Shown one piece after another: positions 51,714 to 59,824 of a stretch of 64,000 nucleotides of DNA. The stretch spans positions 62,001 through 126,000 of the forward strand of contig JAPXMY010000003.1 of assembly GCA_033808805.1 (NCBI GenBank). Reading direction: 5' to 3'. Origin of the DNA: UBA1783 sp033808805 (GTDB lineage: Bacteria; Bacillota_I; Bacilli_A; Erysipelotrichales; Erysipelotrichaceae). The position numbers and the translations under genes are program-made. Each line of letters opens with the position of its first letter. Position 1 is the stretch's first letter. Below the pieces are notes generated by a model. That model did not search any database. It worked only from the letters and a program-made list of their open reading frames with translations, and was not told where the DNA came from.

Positions 51714-53465
51714 TTAGTCCTCATCATAGAACTCGTCATACTCATCAAAGTCGATGTCGTCATAATACCAGTGATCTTCATCTGGATTTTCAAACTCTTC
51801 AAGTTCTTCCTCAGTATATTCTGGTTTAATTTCGTACTCCAGCTTTTTAAGTTCTTCAAGTCTTTCTCTATGTTCTCTTGCTTCGATTTCTTCTTTAGTT
51901 TCTTTTCTTTTTCTTCTTGAAGTTGTTTCTTCTTCTGTCTCTTTGCTGGCATCAGCTAAACTTTCAAACTTAGAAACATATTCAGCTGCTCTGGCAGCAA
52001 TTCTTGCTTTACGAAGTTCAATCTCTTCTTCCGTTTCTTCAACAGTTTCTTCCGTTTCTTCAACAGTTTCTTCAGTTACTTCTTCAGTAGTTTCTACAAC
52101 TTTTTCCTCAGCTGTTTCTTTGACTGTTTCTTCAACTTCTTTTTCAATAACTTCATCTATTGTTTCCAGTTCTTCTTCGAAAGTATCGTCAAATTCAATG
52201 AATTCATCATCAAATTCTTCAGTTTTTTCAGCTTCTTCAGCTTTCTTCTGTAAATAAGCTTCTAATTCTCTAGCTTTTCTTTCAGCTTCTGCTTTAGCCA
52301 GTTCAGCTGCTTTTCTTTCAGCTTCTCTTAAACGTTTTTCTTGTTCTTTGGCAATATATTGAGCCATTTCAGCCTGCCAATCAATTCCAGCATCTTCTAA
52401 GGCACCTGCTGTTTTAATATCTACTTTTTTAGATAATAACTCAGAAGCCAATTGAGCATTGATACCCTTTTTACCGATTGCCAATGACAGCTGGTCATCT
52501 TCAACAATAACCTGAATGGTATCATCTTTAGGAACAACACCTATAACGTTGGCAGGTTTCATAACATTCTTGACATACTCAATATAGTCATCAGACCATT
52601 CAATTATATCAATGCTTTCCTGAGTAAGTGTATTATCCTGCTGTCTGATTTCAGAGATAACAGCAGATACTCTTGAACCCCTGTTACCAATACACGAACC
52701 AATAGCATCAACATTTGGATCCTTTGAATAAACGGCCATCTTAGTTCTATTGTTAGCTACTCTGGCAATAGCTTTGATTTCTACTGTTCCATCATAAATT
52801 TCAGATACAGTCTGTTCAAATAATCTCTTTACCAGATTCTTTGAAGCTCTTGATACTGTAATCGGAGCACCTTTTGTTTTATCACTAACTTCTTTTATAA
52901 CAACTTTTAATCTTTGTCCATCATAGTATCTTTCATATGGAATCTGTTCTCTTTGAGCCAGTAAAGCAAGATCTGAATCATCAATCTTTACCAGCACAAA
53001 CTTATCCTCAACAGATTCAACTACTGCATTTACTATATCATCGACTTTATCTTTATATTTATCAAGCAGGTTTTTCTTATGAGCTTCTTTAATTTTTTGT
53101 GTAAAAACATTTTTAAGGTTAGAAATTTCTTTTCTGCCAAAATTCTTGATATTTACTTCCTTTTCAATTTCATCACCAATTTTAGCATCAGGATAGATGT
53201 CTTCTATTTCACTTAACTGTAGTTCCAGTTCATCATCATTAACTTCTTCTACAACGGTTTTAATATGATATAACTTTATTTCACCTTTTTTAGAGACCTC
53301 TACTCTTAGTTTTGGTTTAGGTAGATTTGAATCTTTTTTTACATCAATGAATCTATAATAGGCTGTCTTTAATCCCTCGCTTAAAGCATCAACAATTACT
53401 TCACTTGAAATGTTGCTATTTTCCTCAATTGCTCCAATTGCATTTACAATTTTCTTTAAATCCAT
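51714..53465 (-). CDS. nusA: Transcription factor NusA with long acidic C-terminal tail
   Basis: Elongation, pausing and termination factor. 583 aa, against about 371 in B. subtilis. The usual parts are an N-terminal RNA polymerase-binding domain (1-125), S1 (about 137-200) and two KH domains (about 215-350, with GSCIGNRGSRV and SLAIGKKGINAQL). An added tail of about 210 residues starts near 370: a charged helix (EQEKRLREAERKAAELAKAE), a Glu/Thr/Val repeat stretch, a Lys/Arg patch, and a final acidic-aromatic end (HWYYDDIDFDEYDEFY). RimP precedes it, as expected. Confidence 0.93.
   Translation of the reverse strand: MDLKKIVNAIGAIEENSNISSEVIVDALSEGLKTAYYRFIDVKKDSNLPKPKLRVEVSKKGEIKLYHIKTVVEEVNDDELELQLSEIEDIYPDAKIGDEIEKEVNIKNFGRKEISNLKNVFTQKIKEAHKKNLLDKYKDKVDDIVNAVVESVEDKFVLVKIDDSDLALLAQREQIPYERYYDGQRLKVVIKEVSDKTKGAPITVSRASKNLVKRLFEQTVSEIYDGTVEIKAIARVANNRTKMAVYSKDPNVDAIGSCIGNRGSRVSAVISEIRQQDNTLTQESIDIIEWSDDYIEYVKNVMKPANVIGVVPKDDTIQVIVEDDQLSLAIGKKGINAQLASELLSKKVDIKTAGALEDAGIDWQAEMAQYIAKEQEKRLREAERKAAELAKAEAERKARELEAYLQKKAEEAEKTEEFDDEFIEFDDTFEEELETIDEVIEKEVEETVKETAEEKVVETTEEVTEETVEETEETVEETEEEIELRKARIAARAAEYVSKFESLADASKETEEETTSRRKRKETKEEIEAREHRERLEELKKLEYEIKPEYTEEELEEFENPDEDHWYYDDIDFDEYDEFYDED
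52020..52165 (-). repeat. Low-complexity Glu/Thr/Val repeat within nusA
   Basis: Short imperfect tandem units (plus-strand TTCTTCAACAGTTTCTTC-like) encode repeated ETVEE/ETTEE blocks in the NusA tail. Repeat slippage could vary its length among strains. Confidence 0.65.
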
Positions 53466-53477
53466 AACTTTCCCCTT

Positions 53478-53942
53478 TTAAATTTTTACAGCTAATCTTA
53501 TTAATTTAACATTATCATAATTAATACTTACTTGCTTTCTTACGCCTTTTACAAAATAGGCTATCTTTAAAACATTATCTTCAAAACCAGTAAGTGTTCC
53601 ATCAATAGAATCAATTCCTTTTGTGGGATTCTTTAATTCTACATGAACATAATCACCAATATGATTTAAAACTTCGCTTTCATTTTCCAATACTTCTTCA
53701 GCTCCAAATGAGCATACATCCAACATATATGGTTGGTTGAAATCATCATGCTGATCTAATATATCAGAAATCTGATTGGAAACTATTTCACAAGTATCTA
53801 AGTCAATTTCCCCATCAATCTTTTTAATGCAGATTTCTAAAATCGGAGTTTTTCCAGATTTCTTGGAAATTTTGAATTTTCCAATATTATTAGCTTCTAA
53901 TATTGGTTTAATTAAACTTTCAATTTTTTGAATACTAAACAT
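53478..53942 (-). CDS. rimP: Ribosome maturation factor RimP
   Basis: 30S assembly factor, 154 aa, with an N-terminal alpha/beta domain (LEICIKKIDGEIDLDTCEIV) and a C-terminal SH3-like domain (GDYVHVELKNPTKG to the end). It is first in the operon rimP-nusA-ylxR-infB-rbfA. The ribosome site GGAGGG is unusually close to the ATG (about 3-4 bases) and lies after a leader hairpin. Confidence 0.92.
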   Translation of the reverse strand: MFSIQKIESLIKPILEANNIGKFKISKKSGKTPILEICIKKIDGEIDLDTCEIVSNQISDILDQHDDFNQPYMLDVCSFGAEEVLENESEVLNHIGDYVHVELKNPTKGIDSIDGTLTGFEDNVLKIAYFVKGVRKQVSINYDNVKLIRLAVKI

Positions 53943-53963
53943 TTTCCCTCCAAAGCAATATAT

Positions 53964-53985
53964 AAGGAGCGATTTCTCGCTCCTT
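53964..53985 (-). other. Leader hairpin of the rimP-nusA operon
   Basis: On the minus strand, a perfect 9-bp stem AAGGAGCGA/TCGCTCCTT with a GAAA tetraloop, not followed by a T-run. It lies between the promoter and the rimP ribosome site. Its 3' arm CTCCTT is complementary to the rimP GGAG as well as to the 5' arm. Confidence 0.65.
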
Positions 53986-53996
53986 GCTGTACTATT

Positions 53997-54025
53997 ATGA
54001 TACTAAATTTAAATATAAATATCAA
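53997..54025 (-). promoter_or_regulatory. Promoter of the rimP-nusA-infB operon
   Basis: Minus strand: TTGATA (plus 54020-54025), exactly 17 bases, then TATCAT (plus 53997-54002). Each is 5/6 to consensus. Initiation is expected near 53990, giving a 48-base leader. Confidence 0.65.
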
Positions 54026-54032
54026 GTAAATT

Positions 54033-54782
54033 TTATTTATTTCGGTTAATCTCTCTTAAAAAATCTTTTCTTATTAATAAAGCCTTATCTGGACAGTTGG
54101 TAATTATGGCATTAACACCAGTTTTTAAGGCCCCATATATGTATATTGGATCATCAATGGTCCAGGCATTTATTAATAAATCATTTTCTAAAGCTTCCTT
54201 TAAATAATTCTTATCAAGTAAGATATAAAATGCAGGATGCAAATATTTGATATTGTGACTTTTAGTATACTTAGCCATATCAATAATTTTGTCTGCATGA
54301 AGGAAACCGCAATCGGCATCAGCTTCAATAGCTAATATTTTTAATAAGGAATAGTGATTAAATGATGAATAGATTACCCTATCTTCCATCTGATATTTTT
54401 TTACCAATTCAACTACTTTTTCTTCCATGCCATCATAGTCAAATATCAGATTTTTAAGTTCAATGTTTAAAGTTAATTCTGTAGGTTCTAATAAAATCAA
54501 AACTTCTTCCAAAGTAGGAATCTGACAGAAAGGATAATTCTTGTTTTTATTGTTGAAATTATATTTTTTTAATTCCTGATAGTCAAAATCTTTGACAAAT
54601 CCCTGATGATTGCTGACTCTATCTATAGTTTCATCATGAACAACAACAACAGTTTTATCTTTTGTCATCTGTACATCCAGCTCTATTCCTTCAGCTTTTT
54701 GCGCAATTGCCAGTTTAAATGCTTCGATTGTATTTTCTGGAGCATAGGCACTTGCTCCTCTATGAGCCCAAATATAAGTCAT
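54033..54782 (-). CDS. Glycerophosphodiester phosphodiesterase
   Basis: GDPD-family TIM-barrel enzyme, 249 aa, hydrolysing glycerophosphodiesters to glycerol 3-phosphate and an alcohol. Catalytic motifs are WAHRGASAYAPENT (HR and E), GIELDVQMTKD (ExD) and VVHDETIDRVSN. There is no signal peptide, so it is cytoplasmic. It lies 13 bases after polC and is probably the last gene of that transcript. It stands between polC and rimP, which are neighbours in Bacillus. Confidence 0.92.
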   Translation of the reverse strand: MTYIWAHRGASAYAPENTIEAFKLAIAQKAEGIELDVQMTKDKTVVVVHDETIDRVSNHQGFVKDFDYQELKKYNFNNKNKNYPFCQIPTLEEVLILLEPTELTLNIELKNLIFDYDGMEEKVVELVKKYQMEDRVIYSSFNHYSLLKILAIEADADCGFLHADKIIDMAKYTKSHNIKYLHPAFYILLDKNYLKEALENDLLINAWTIDDPIYIYGALKTGVNAIITNCPDKALLIRKDFLREINRNK

Positions 54783-54795
54783 TTTTTTACCTCAC

Positions 54796-57700
54796 TTAAA
54801 ATAAAGATAGTTGATTTTCTTCAGCTAAATGATCTAATACTCCCATTCTTTCTAAAAATGCCAATTGAGTATTATTAACAGAAGTTCGCTTCATTAAATC
54901 TTCCTTAGAAATAAAACTCTGTATCTCTCTTTGTTCGACAATTGATTCAGCAACCGCTGCTCCCAATCCGTCAATACTGCTAAAGGAAGGAATAATTCCA
55001 AATTCATCATCTGGATCAATAATAAAATTGGTTGCCTGTGATTTCGTTAAACATATATTGTTGAAATGATATCCCCTCAGATACATTTCCAAAGCGATTT
55101 CCAAAACCAATAAAAGGTCTTCTTCTCTTTTTGGAACCTGTTGTCCGGCAGCTATGTTATCTTTAATATTCTGAAGACGATTATAGATAGCCAGCTTACC
55201 CTGTAACATTGTTTCTATATCATAGGCATCACATCTGACGGAAAAATATACCGCGTAGTAGGCTGCTGGTTTATGTACCTTGTACCAGCCTACCCTGACA
55301 GCATTCATGGCATAGGCTACAGCATGAGCTTTAGGGAACATGTATTTAATTAGTAAGCAAGAATTAATATACCAGTCAGGGACATCATGTTCCTTCATGG
55401 TTTTTATCCATTTATCTTTTAGACCTCTTCCTCTTCTTACTGATTCCATAATCTCGAAAGCAGTTATCTTTTCTAAACCTTTTGTAATTAGATAGGTCAT
55501 TATATCATCTCGACATGATATGACTTCATTTAAATTACAGACTCCCTCTTCAATTAACACCTCAGCATTATTAGCCCAGACATCAGTACCATGAGTTACA
55601 CCTTCAATAGCAACTAATTCATTAAAAGTAGAAGGTTTAGTTTTATCCAGGATTCTTCTATTATTATGGGTTCCAAATTCAGGCAAACCAGCTGCACCGT
55701 TTAATTCATTGTAAAGGCCATCCGGATCAGAGATATTCAAAGAATCAGTTGAGTAAAATAACTGATAAGTTTTTGGATCACTCATTGGAACATCTGAATA
55801 ATGAACACCAGAAAAGAGCGATAGCAGTCTTATTGAAGTAGGGTCAACATGAGCCAAGATATCAAGTTTGAGAATATTATCGTGTAAATCAGCAAAGGCA
55901 AAATGTGTTGTCAGCCATTCACTGAAAGGATTATTGGCTGGGTATTGAATTGGTGTAAAATCATGGACATCTTTTTCTTTTGGTATTACTACGATTCCAC
56001 CTGGATGCTGACCAGTTGTTCTTTTTACCCCTTCACACATTTTTGATAATACCTCACTAAAGGACTTAGAAAAATATGGAATCTCTATTTCTTCACAGTA
56101 GCCTTTAACATATCCGAAAGCTGTTTTTTGAGCGACTGTACCAATTGTTCCGGCACGATAGGTATGTTGACTGCCAAATATATCTTTTACCTGCTGCATG
56201 GCAATTCCCTGATATTCAGCAGAGAAATTTAAATCAATATCTGGTACTTTGTCACAGTCAAAGCCCAGGAAAGTTTCAAAAGGAATATTATGACCATTTC
56301 TATTCAACGCAGTTGAACAATTAGGACAATCTTTTTCTGGTAAGTCAAAGCCGTTGGCATACTCATTATTGGTATAGAAATGAGAGTATTTACATTTTGG
56401 ACAGACATAATGCGGAACCAAGGGATTAACTTCAGTTATATTGGCCATGGTGGCAATAAAACTACTGCCGACAGATCCTCTGCTTCCAACTGGATAACCA
56501 TCCGCTTCTGATTGTTTTACAAGTAAATGAGCGATGTAATATTGCACAGAATAACCATTGTTAATTACATTGAATAATTCTTTTTCAATTCTTTCTGATA
56601 CAATCTCTGGTAAGTTTTCACCATATATTTTCTGAGCATTATTATATATTTCATTTTTTATGATAATTTCACAACCTTCAATGGTCGGAGTTACAAGTTC
56701 ACTAGGAATCGGATATTCTTTATTAATCATATCGGCAATCATATTGGTATTCCTGATAACAAATTCTTGGGCTCTACCAGTCCAGGAAAATTTATCCAAA
56801 AGTTCCTGAGTAGTCATCAGATGTTGATTAGGAGAAACAAAAACTTTTCTTTTTTCGCGATTCATTGGATACATAGGATGTCTTAATCCCCCAATTCTTT
56901 TACCCATAATATAAATATCACGGGCTATTTTCTGATATGGATGAGTATAATATGGATTACTGCTGGCAATAATCGGTTTTTTCAGTTTATCAGCAGTTTT
57001 TATTATATCTTCTATTATCATTTTTATTCTTTCCATATCAAAAGAAGAACCAATTTCGACCATATATTCATAGTTTTCCAGTGGATGTATTTCAATATAA
57101 TCATAAAATTTCATACAATTTTCTAAATCTGCAAGACTTCTGTTAGAAGCAATCTCAAAAAGTTCAGAATATTGATCACAGCTTCCAACCAGGATGTTTT
57201 TCCTTCTTTTTTCAATTTCAGATTTAGTTATTCTTGGTTCAGCAGAGACATCTGCGTCGATTTTTTTAGCATTCTCCTTGGCATAATAAGTTAAATAATC
57301 AGTATGTGATAAGGTTACAAGTTCATAGATATCTTTGATACCGGTCATGTTTTTGGCCAATAGAGTTGCACTGTAAGGTCTGGCTTTTTTAAAGATATCT
57401 TCCTGTTGATCATTTTGCAGTTTTTCAAAAGTCATGCTTTCAAAATCTGGAATAGTTGGAAGCATTCTAATCAGAATATTAGCTAAAACTTCCGCATCAT
57501 AATCAGCTCTATGAGCTATATTATCGTCATAATCAACTCCAAAATAATTAGCAATTACACCCAGACGATAGTATTTTCTATCTTTTACAGTTTCTCTGGC
57601 CAGATTCAAGGTATCTAAACAGATATTATCAAGTGGTCTTCTTCCCAATCTGATCAAATTATCATTAATAAAATTAAAATCAAAATCCGCATTATGAGCT

Positions 57701-59103
57701 ACTATTACTCTATCTCCGATAAAATCAATAATTTTGTCAATTGCTTTTTCAATTGGTAAAGCATTTATCAGCATTTCATTGGTAATATTAGTTTTATTAA
57801 CAATAAATGCTGGTAAATCAACTGGTGGCTTTACAAAAAGTTGTAATCTTTCATTAGTAATCGTGTTTTTAGAAACAATAACTCCACCAAATTCAATTAT
57901 ATGGTCATACTTGGTAGACAAACCAGTTGTTTCCAGGTCTAGAACACAGTATTCCTTATCAATCAGTAAATCATCTGTTGGATTATATACAATATTCAAC
58001 TTATCAGGAACAACCTTGATATCAATACCATAGATTATTTTAAAATCCTTGCCTGGATTACTTTTTTCCAATTTCTTTTGAGCCTGCTGAGCTAAGGGAT
58101 AAGCCTGAACGACGCCGTTATCAGTTATAGCTATAGCTTTATGGCCGAAATTAAAGGCTTGAGTAACAAGCTCTTCGGTTTCAGAAACACCATCATACTC
58201 ACTTCTATTGGTATGGGCATGTAATTCAATATGTTTTAATCCAGAATAATTATCATATCTTATAAATGGATCATGATCCATCTGCTCAATTAAATCTAAT
58301 TCAAAAATATTACAGTTTTCATAGGGATCATATTTTACTTCACCATATATTTCAACATACATACCTTCTTCTACTGGCAATTTAATACTTTCAGACATAT
58401 TGTCAGAAACAAATCTTTTAACCAATACTGCATCATAAAAATCCGTAACTATAAACTTTTCAATGGTGAAACTTTTCCCTTTTTTGCTGGTAAAACTTCT
58501 GATATCTGTAGAAAAAACCTTTCCTCTACAGCAGATTTTATTGCTTGATGGAGTAATTTTATTCATTGTCAGATAAAGATAGTCATCTTTATTGCCTTTA
58601 AATTGACTTTTATATCTGCCAGATGTTGTTTTGAAAGAATTATTATATGAAACAGCTTCTTCATCATCATTAGCAACTATTTCACTTTTCTTTAAAATAA
58701 TGTCTTTTTTAATACCTAAATTAAGCAAGAAATTTTTAAGAGATTCAAATGTTTTCTCATCATCAATATTGATATAAATCTTATCATCTACCACAATTGG
58801 AATTAGACTTAGCTTGGTATTATTTTCCTGATTGTAGAATTCAATATAACTCATCAAAAAAGATGAATCAATCTCCTGCTGCAGTATTTTAAAAGATAGT
58901 CTGACCGGTAATTTTAGATAATCAGATAGCTTAAAAGTTAATTCCTGAATAATCCTATAAGGTATAAAACTTTTATTAATAACTTTCATTCTGACCAGGT
59001 TGTTTTTTCTATCGTATTGAGGACGACAAAAGATGACCTCTTTTAAGACTTCAAGAGCTTGCTGATTCAGATTAATTTTATCTAATATCAAATCAAAATT
59101 CAC
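54796..59103 (-). CDS. polC: DNA polymerase III PolC
   Basis: Main replicative polymerase of low-GC Gram-positives, with built-in proofreading. 1435 aa, family length. OB region (about 180-275), split PHP domain (LKHIELHAHTNRSEYDG), DEDDh exonuclease inserted within it (YCVLDLETTGLS to AHRADYDAE), a Cys4 zinc site (CPKCKYS and CPNCS), polymerase aspartates in KVPDIDLNFS, and a C-terminal clamp-binding end QLSLF. The PHP TDH motif reads TDN here. It overlaps nothing; rnc ends one base upstream. Confidence 0.96.
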   Translation of the reverse strand: MNFDLILDKINLNQQALEVLKEVIFCRPQYDRKNNLVRMKVINKSFIPYRIIQELTFKLSDYLKLPVRLSFKILQQEIDSSFLMSYIEFYNQENNTKLSLIPIVVDDKIYINIDDEKTFESLKNFLLNLGIKKDIILKKSEIVANDDEEAVSYNNSFKTTSGRYKSQFKGNKDDYLYLTMNKITPSSNKICCRGKVFSTDIRSFTSKKGKSFTIEKFIVTDFYDAVLVKRFVSDNMSESIKLPVEEGMYVEIYGEVKYDPYENCNIFELDLIEQMDHDPFIRYDNYSGLKHIELHAHTNRSEYDGVSETEELVTQAFNFGHKAIAITDNGVVQAYPLAQQAQKKLEKSNPGKDFKIIYGIDIKVVPDKLNIVYNPTDDLLIDKEYCVLDLETTGLSTKYDHIIEFGGVIVSKNTITNERLQLFVKPPVDLPAFIVNKTNITNEMLINALPIEKAIDKIIDFIGDRVIVAHNADFDFNFINDNLIRLGRRPLDNICLDTLNLARETVKDRKYYRLGVIANYFGVDYDDNIAHRADYDAEVLANILIRMLPTIPDFESMTFEKLQNDQQEDIFKKARPYSATLLAKNMTGIKDIYELVTLSHTDYLTYYAKENAKKIDADVSAEPRITKSEIEKRRKNILVGSCDQYSELFEIASNRSLADLENCMKFYDYIEIHPLENYEYMVEIGSSFDMERIKMIIEDIIKTADKLKKPIIASSNPYYTHPYQKIARDIYIMGKRIGGLRHPMYPMNREKRKVFVSPNQHLMTTQELLDKFSWTGRAQEFVIRNTNMIADMINKEYPIPSELVTPTIEGCEIIIKNEIYNNAQKIYGENLPEIVSERIEKELFNVINNGYSVQYYIAHLLVKQSEADGYPVGSRGSVGSSFIATMANITEVNPLVPHYVCPKCKYSHFYTNNEYANGFDLPEKDCPNCSTALNRNGHNIPFETFLGFDCDKVPDIDLNFSAEYQGIAMQQVKDIFGSQHTYRAGTIGTVAQKTAFGYVKGYCEEIEIPYFSKSFSEVLSKMCEGVKRTTGQHPGGIVVIPKEKDVHDFTPIQYPANNPFSEWLTTHFAFADLHDNILKLDILAHVDPTSIRLLSLFSGVHYSDVPMSDPKTYQLFYSTDSLNISDPDGLYNELNGAAGLPEFGTHNNRRILDKTKPSTFNELVAIEGVTHGTDVWANNAEVLIEEGVCNLNEVISCRDDIMTYLITKGLEKITAFEIMESVRRGRGLKDKWIKTMKEHDVPDWYINSCLLIKYMFPKAHAVAYAMNAVRVGWYKVHKPAAYYAVYFSVRCDAYDIETMLQGKLAIYNRLQNIKDNIAAGQQVPKREEDLLLVLEIALEMYLRGYHFNNICLTKSQATNFIIDPDDEFGIIPSFSSIDGLGAAVAESIVEQREIQSFISKEDLMKRTSVNNTQLAFLERMGVLDHLAEENQLSLF

Positions 59104-59790
59104 TTATTTTACCAACTTTCCCAAGGCTTCTTTTGCGGCAGACTGCTCTGCTTTTTTCTTAGTTTTTCCAGTACCTTTCCCTAACAGTACCTCATCCAGA
59201 TATACTCCCATTTCAAATATAGGACTATTTGATGGTCCAGTTTCAGATAATAGTTCATATTTTAAAACTGCTCTTGTATCTGATTGAACATATTCCTGCA
59301 ATCTGGATTTATGGTCATTAATTTCCGAAAAATCAGGGTCAACAGCAATTTCAATGGTATCTTCCAGTATGGAATTGATTGCCTTTACACCACCATTTAG
59401 ATAAACAGCACCAATAAAAGCTTCAAAAATATCTGCTAAAAGTGAATTTCTATTTCTAGCTCCACTTTTTTCTTCTCCTACTCCCATTTTGATATATTTA
59501 GCAATACCCAGTTTTCTCATAAAATTGGCTAAAGATTTCTCACATACCAGCTGAGCTCGCATTGCTGTCATTTTTCCTTCATCTATTGGTGGCTGATGAT
59601 GATATAATCGATTGGCAACCCACATACCTACAATAGAATCTCCTAAAAATTCAATTCTTTCATAGTTGGAACCTTTAAAATCCTTATTTTCATTTAAATA
59701 CGATGCATGAGTAAAAGCATCTTCCATAACCTGCCTGTCTGTAATAGTAATGTTATAGTTTTCTTTTAACCACTCATATATCGTGCTCAT
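59104..59790 (-). CDS. rnc: Ribonuclease III
   Basis: Double-strand-specific RNase for rRNA and mRNA processing. 228 aa. Catalytic signature ERIEFLGDSIVGMWVA, second metal region DIFEAFIGAVYLNGG, and a C-terminal dsRNA-binding domain ending GTGKTKKKAEQSAAKEAL. In Bacillus it precedes smc-ftsY and follows acpA; here it lies between recG and polC. Confidence 0.95.
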   Translation of the reverse strand: MSTIYEWLKENYNITITDRQVMEDAFTHASYLNENKDFKGSNYERIEFLGDSIVGMWVANRLYHHQPPIDEGKMTAMRAQLVCEKSLANFMRKLGIAKYIKMGVGEEKSGARNRNSLLADIFEAFIGAVYLNGGVKAINSILEDTIEIAVDPDFSEINDHKSRLQEYVQSDTRAVLKYELLSETGPSNSPIFEMGVYLDEVLLGKGTGKTKKKAEQSAAKEALGKLVK

Positions 59791-59824
59791 ATTTAAACCT
59801 TCCTTTTCATTATTCTATCATAAT

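Noticed and set aside
51943..52257. Ser/Val-rich reading frame antisense to the nusA tail
   Set aside because: Composition is the direct complement of the Glu/Thr repeats; no start signals.
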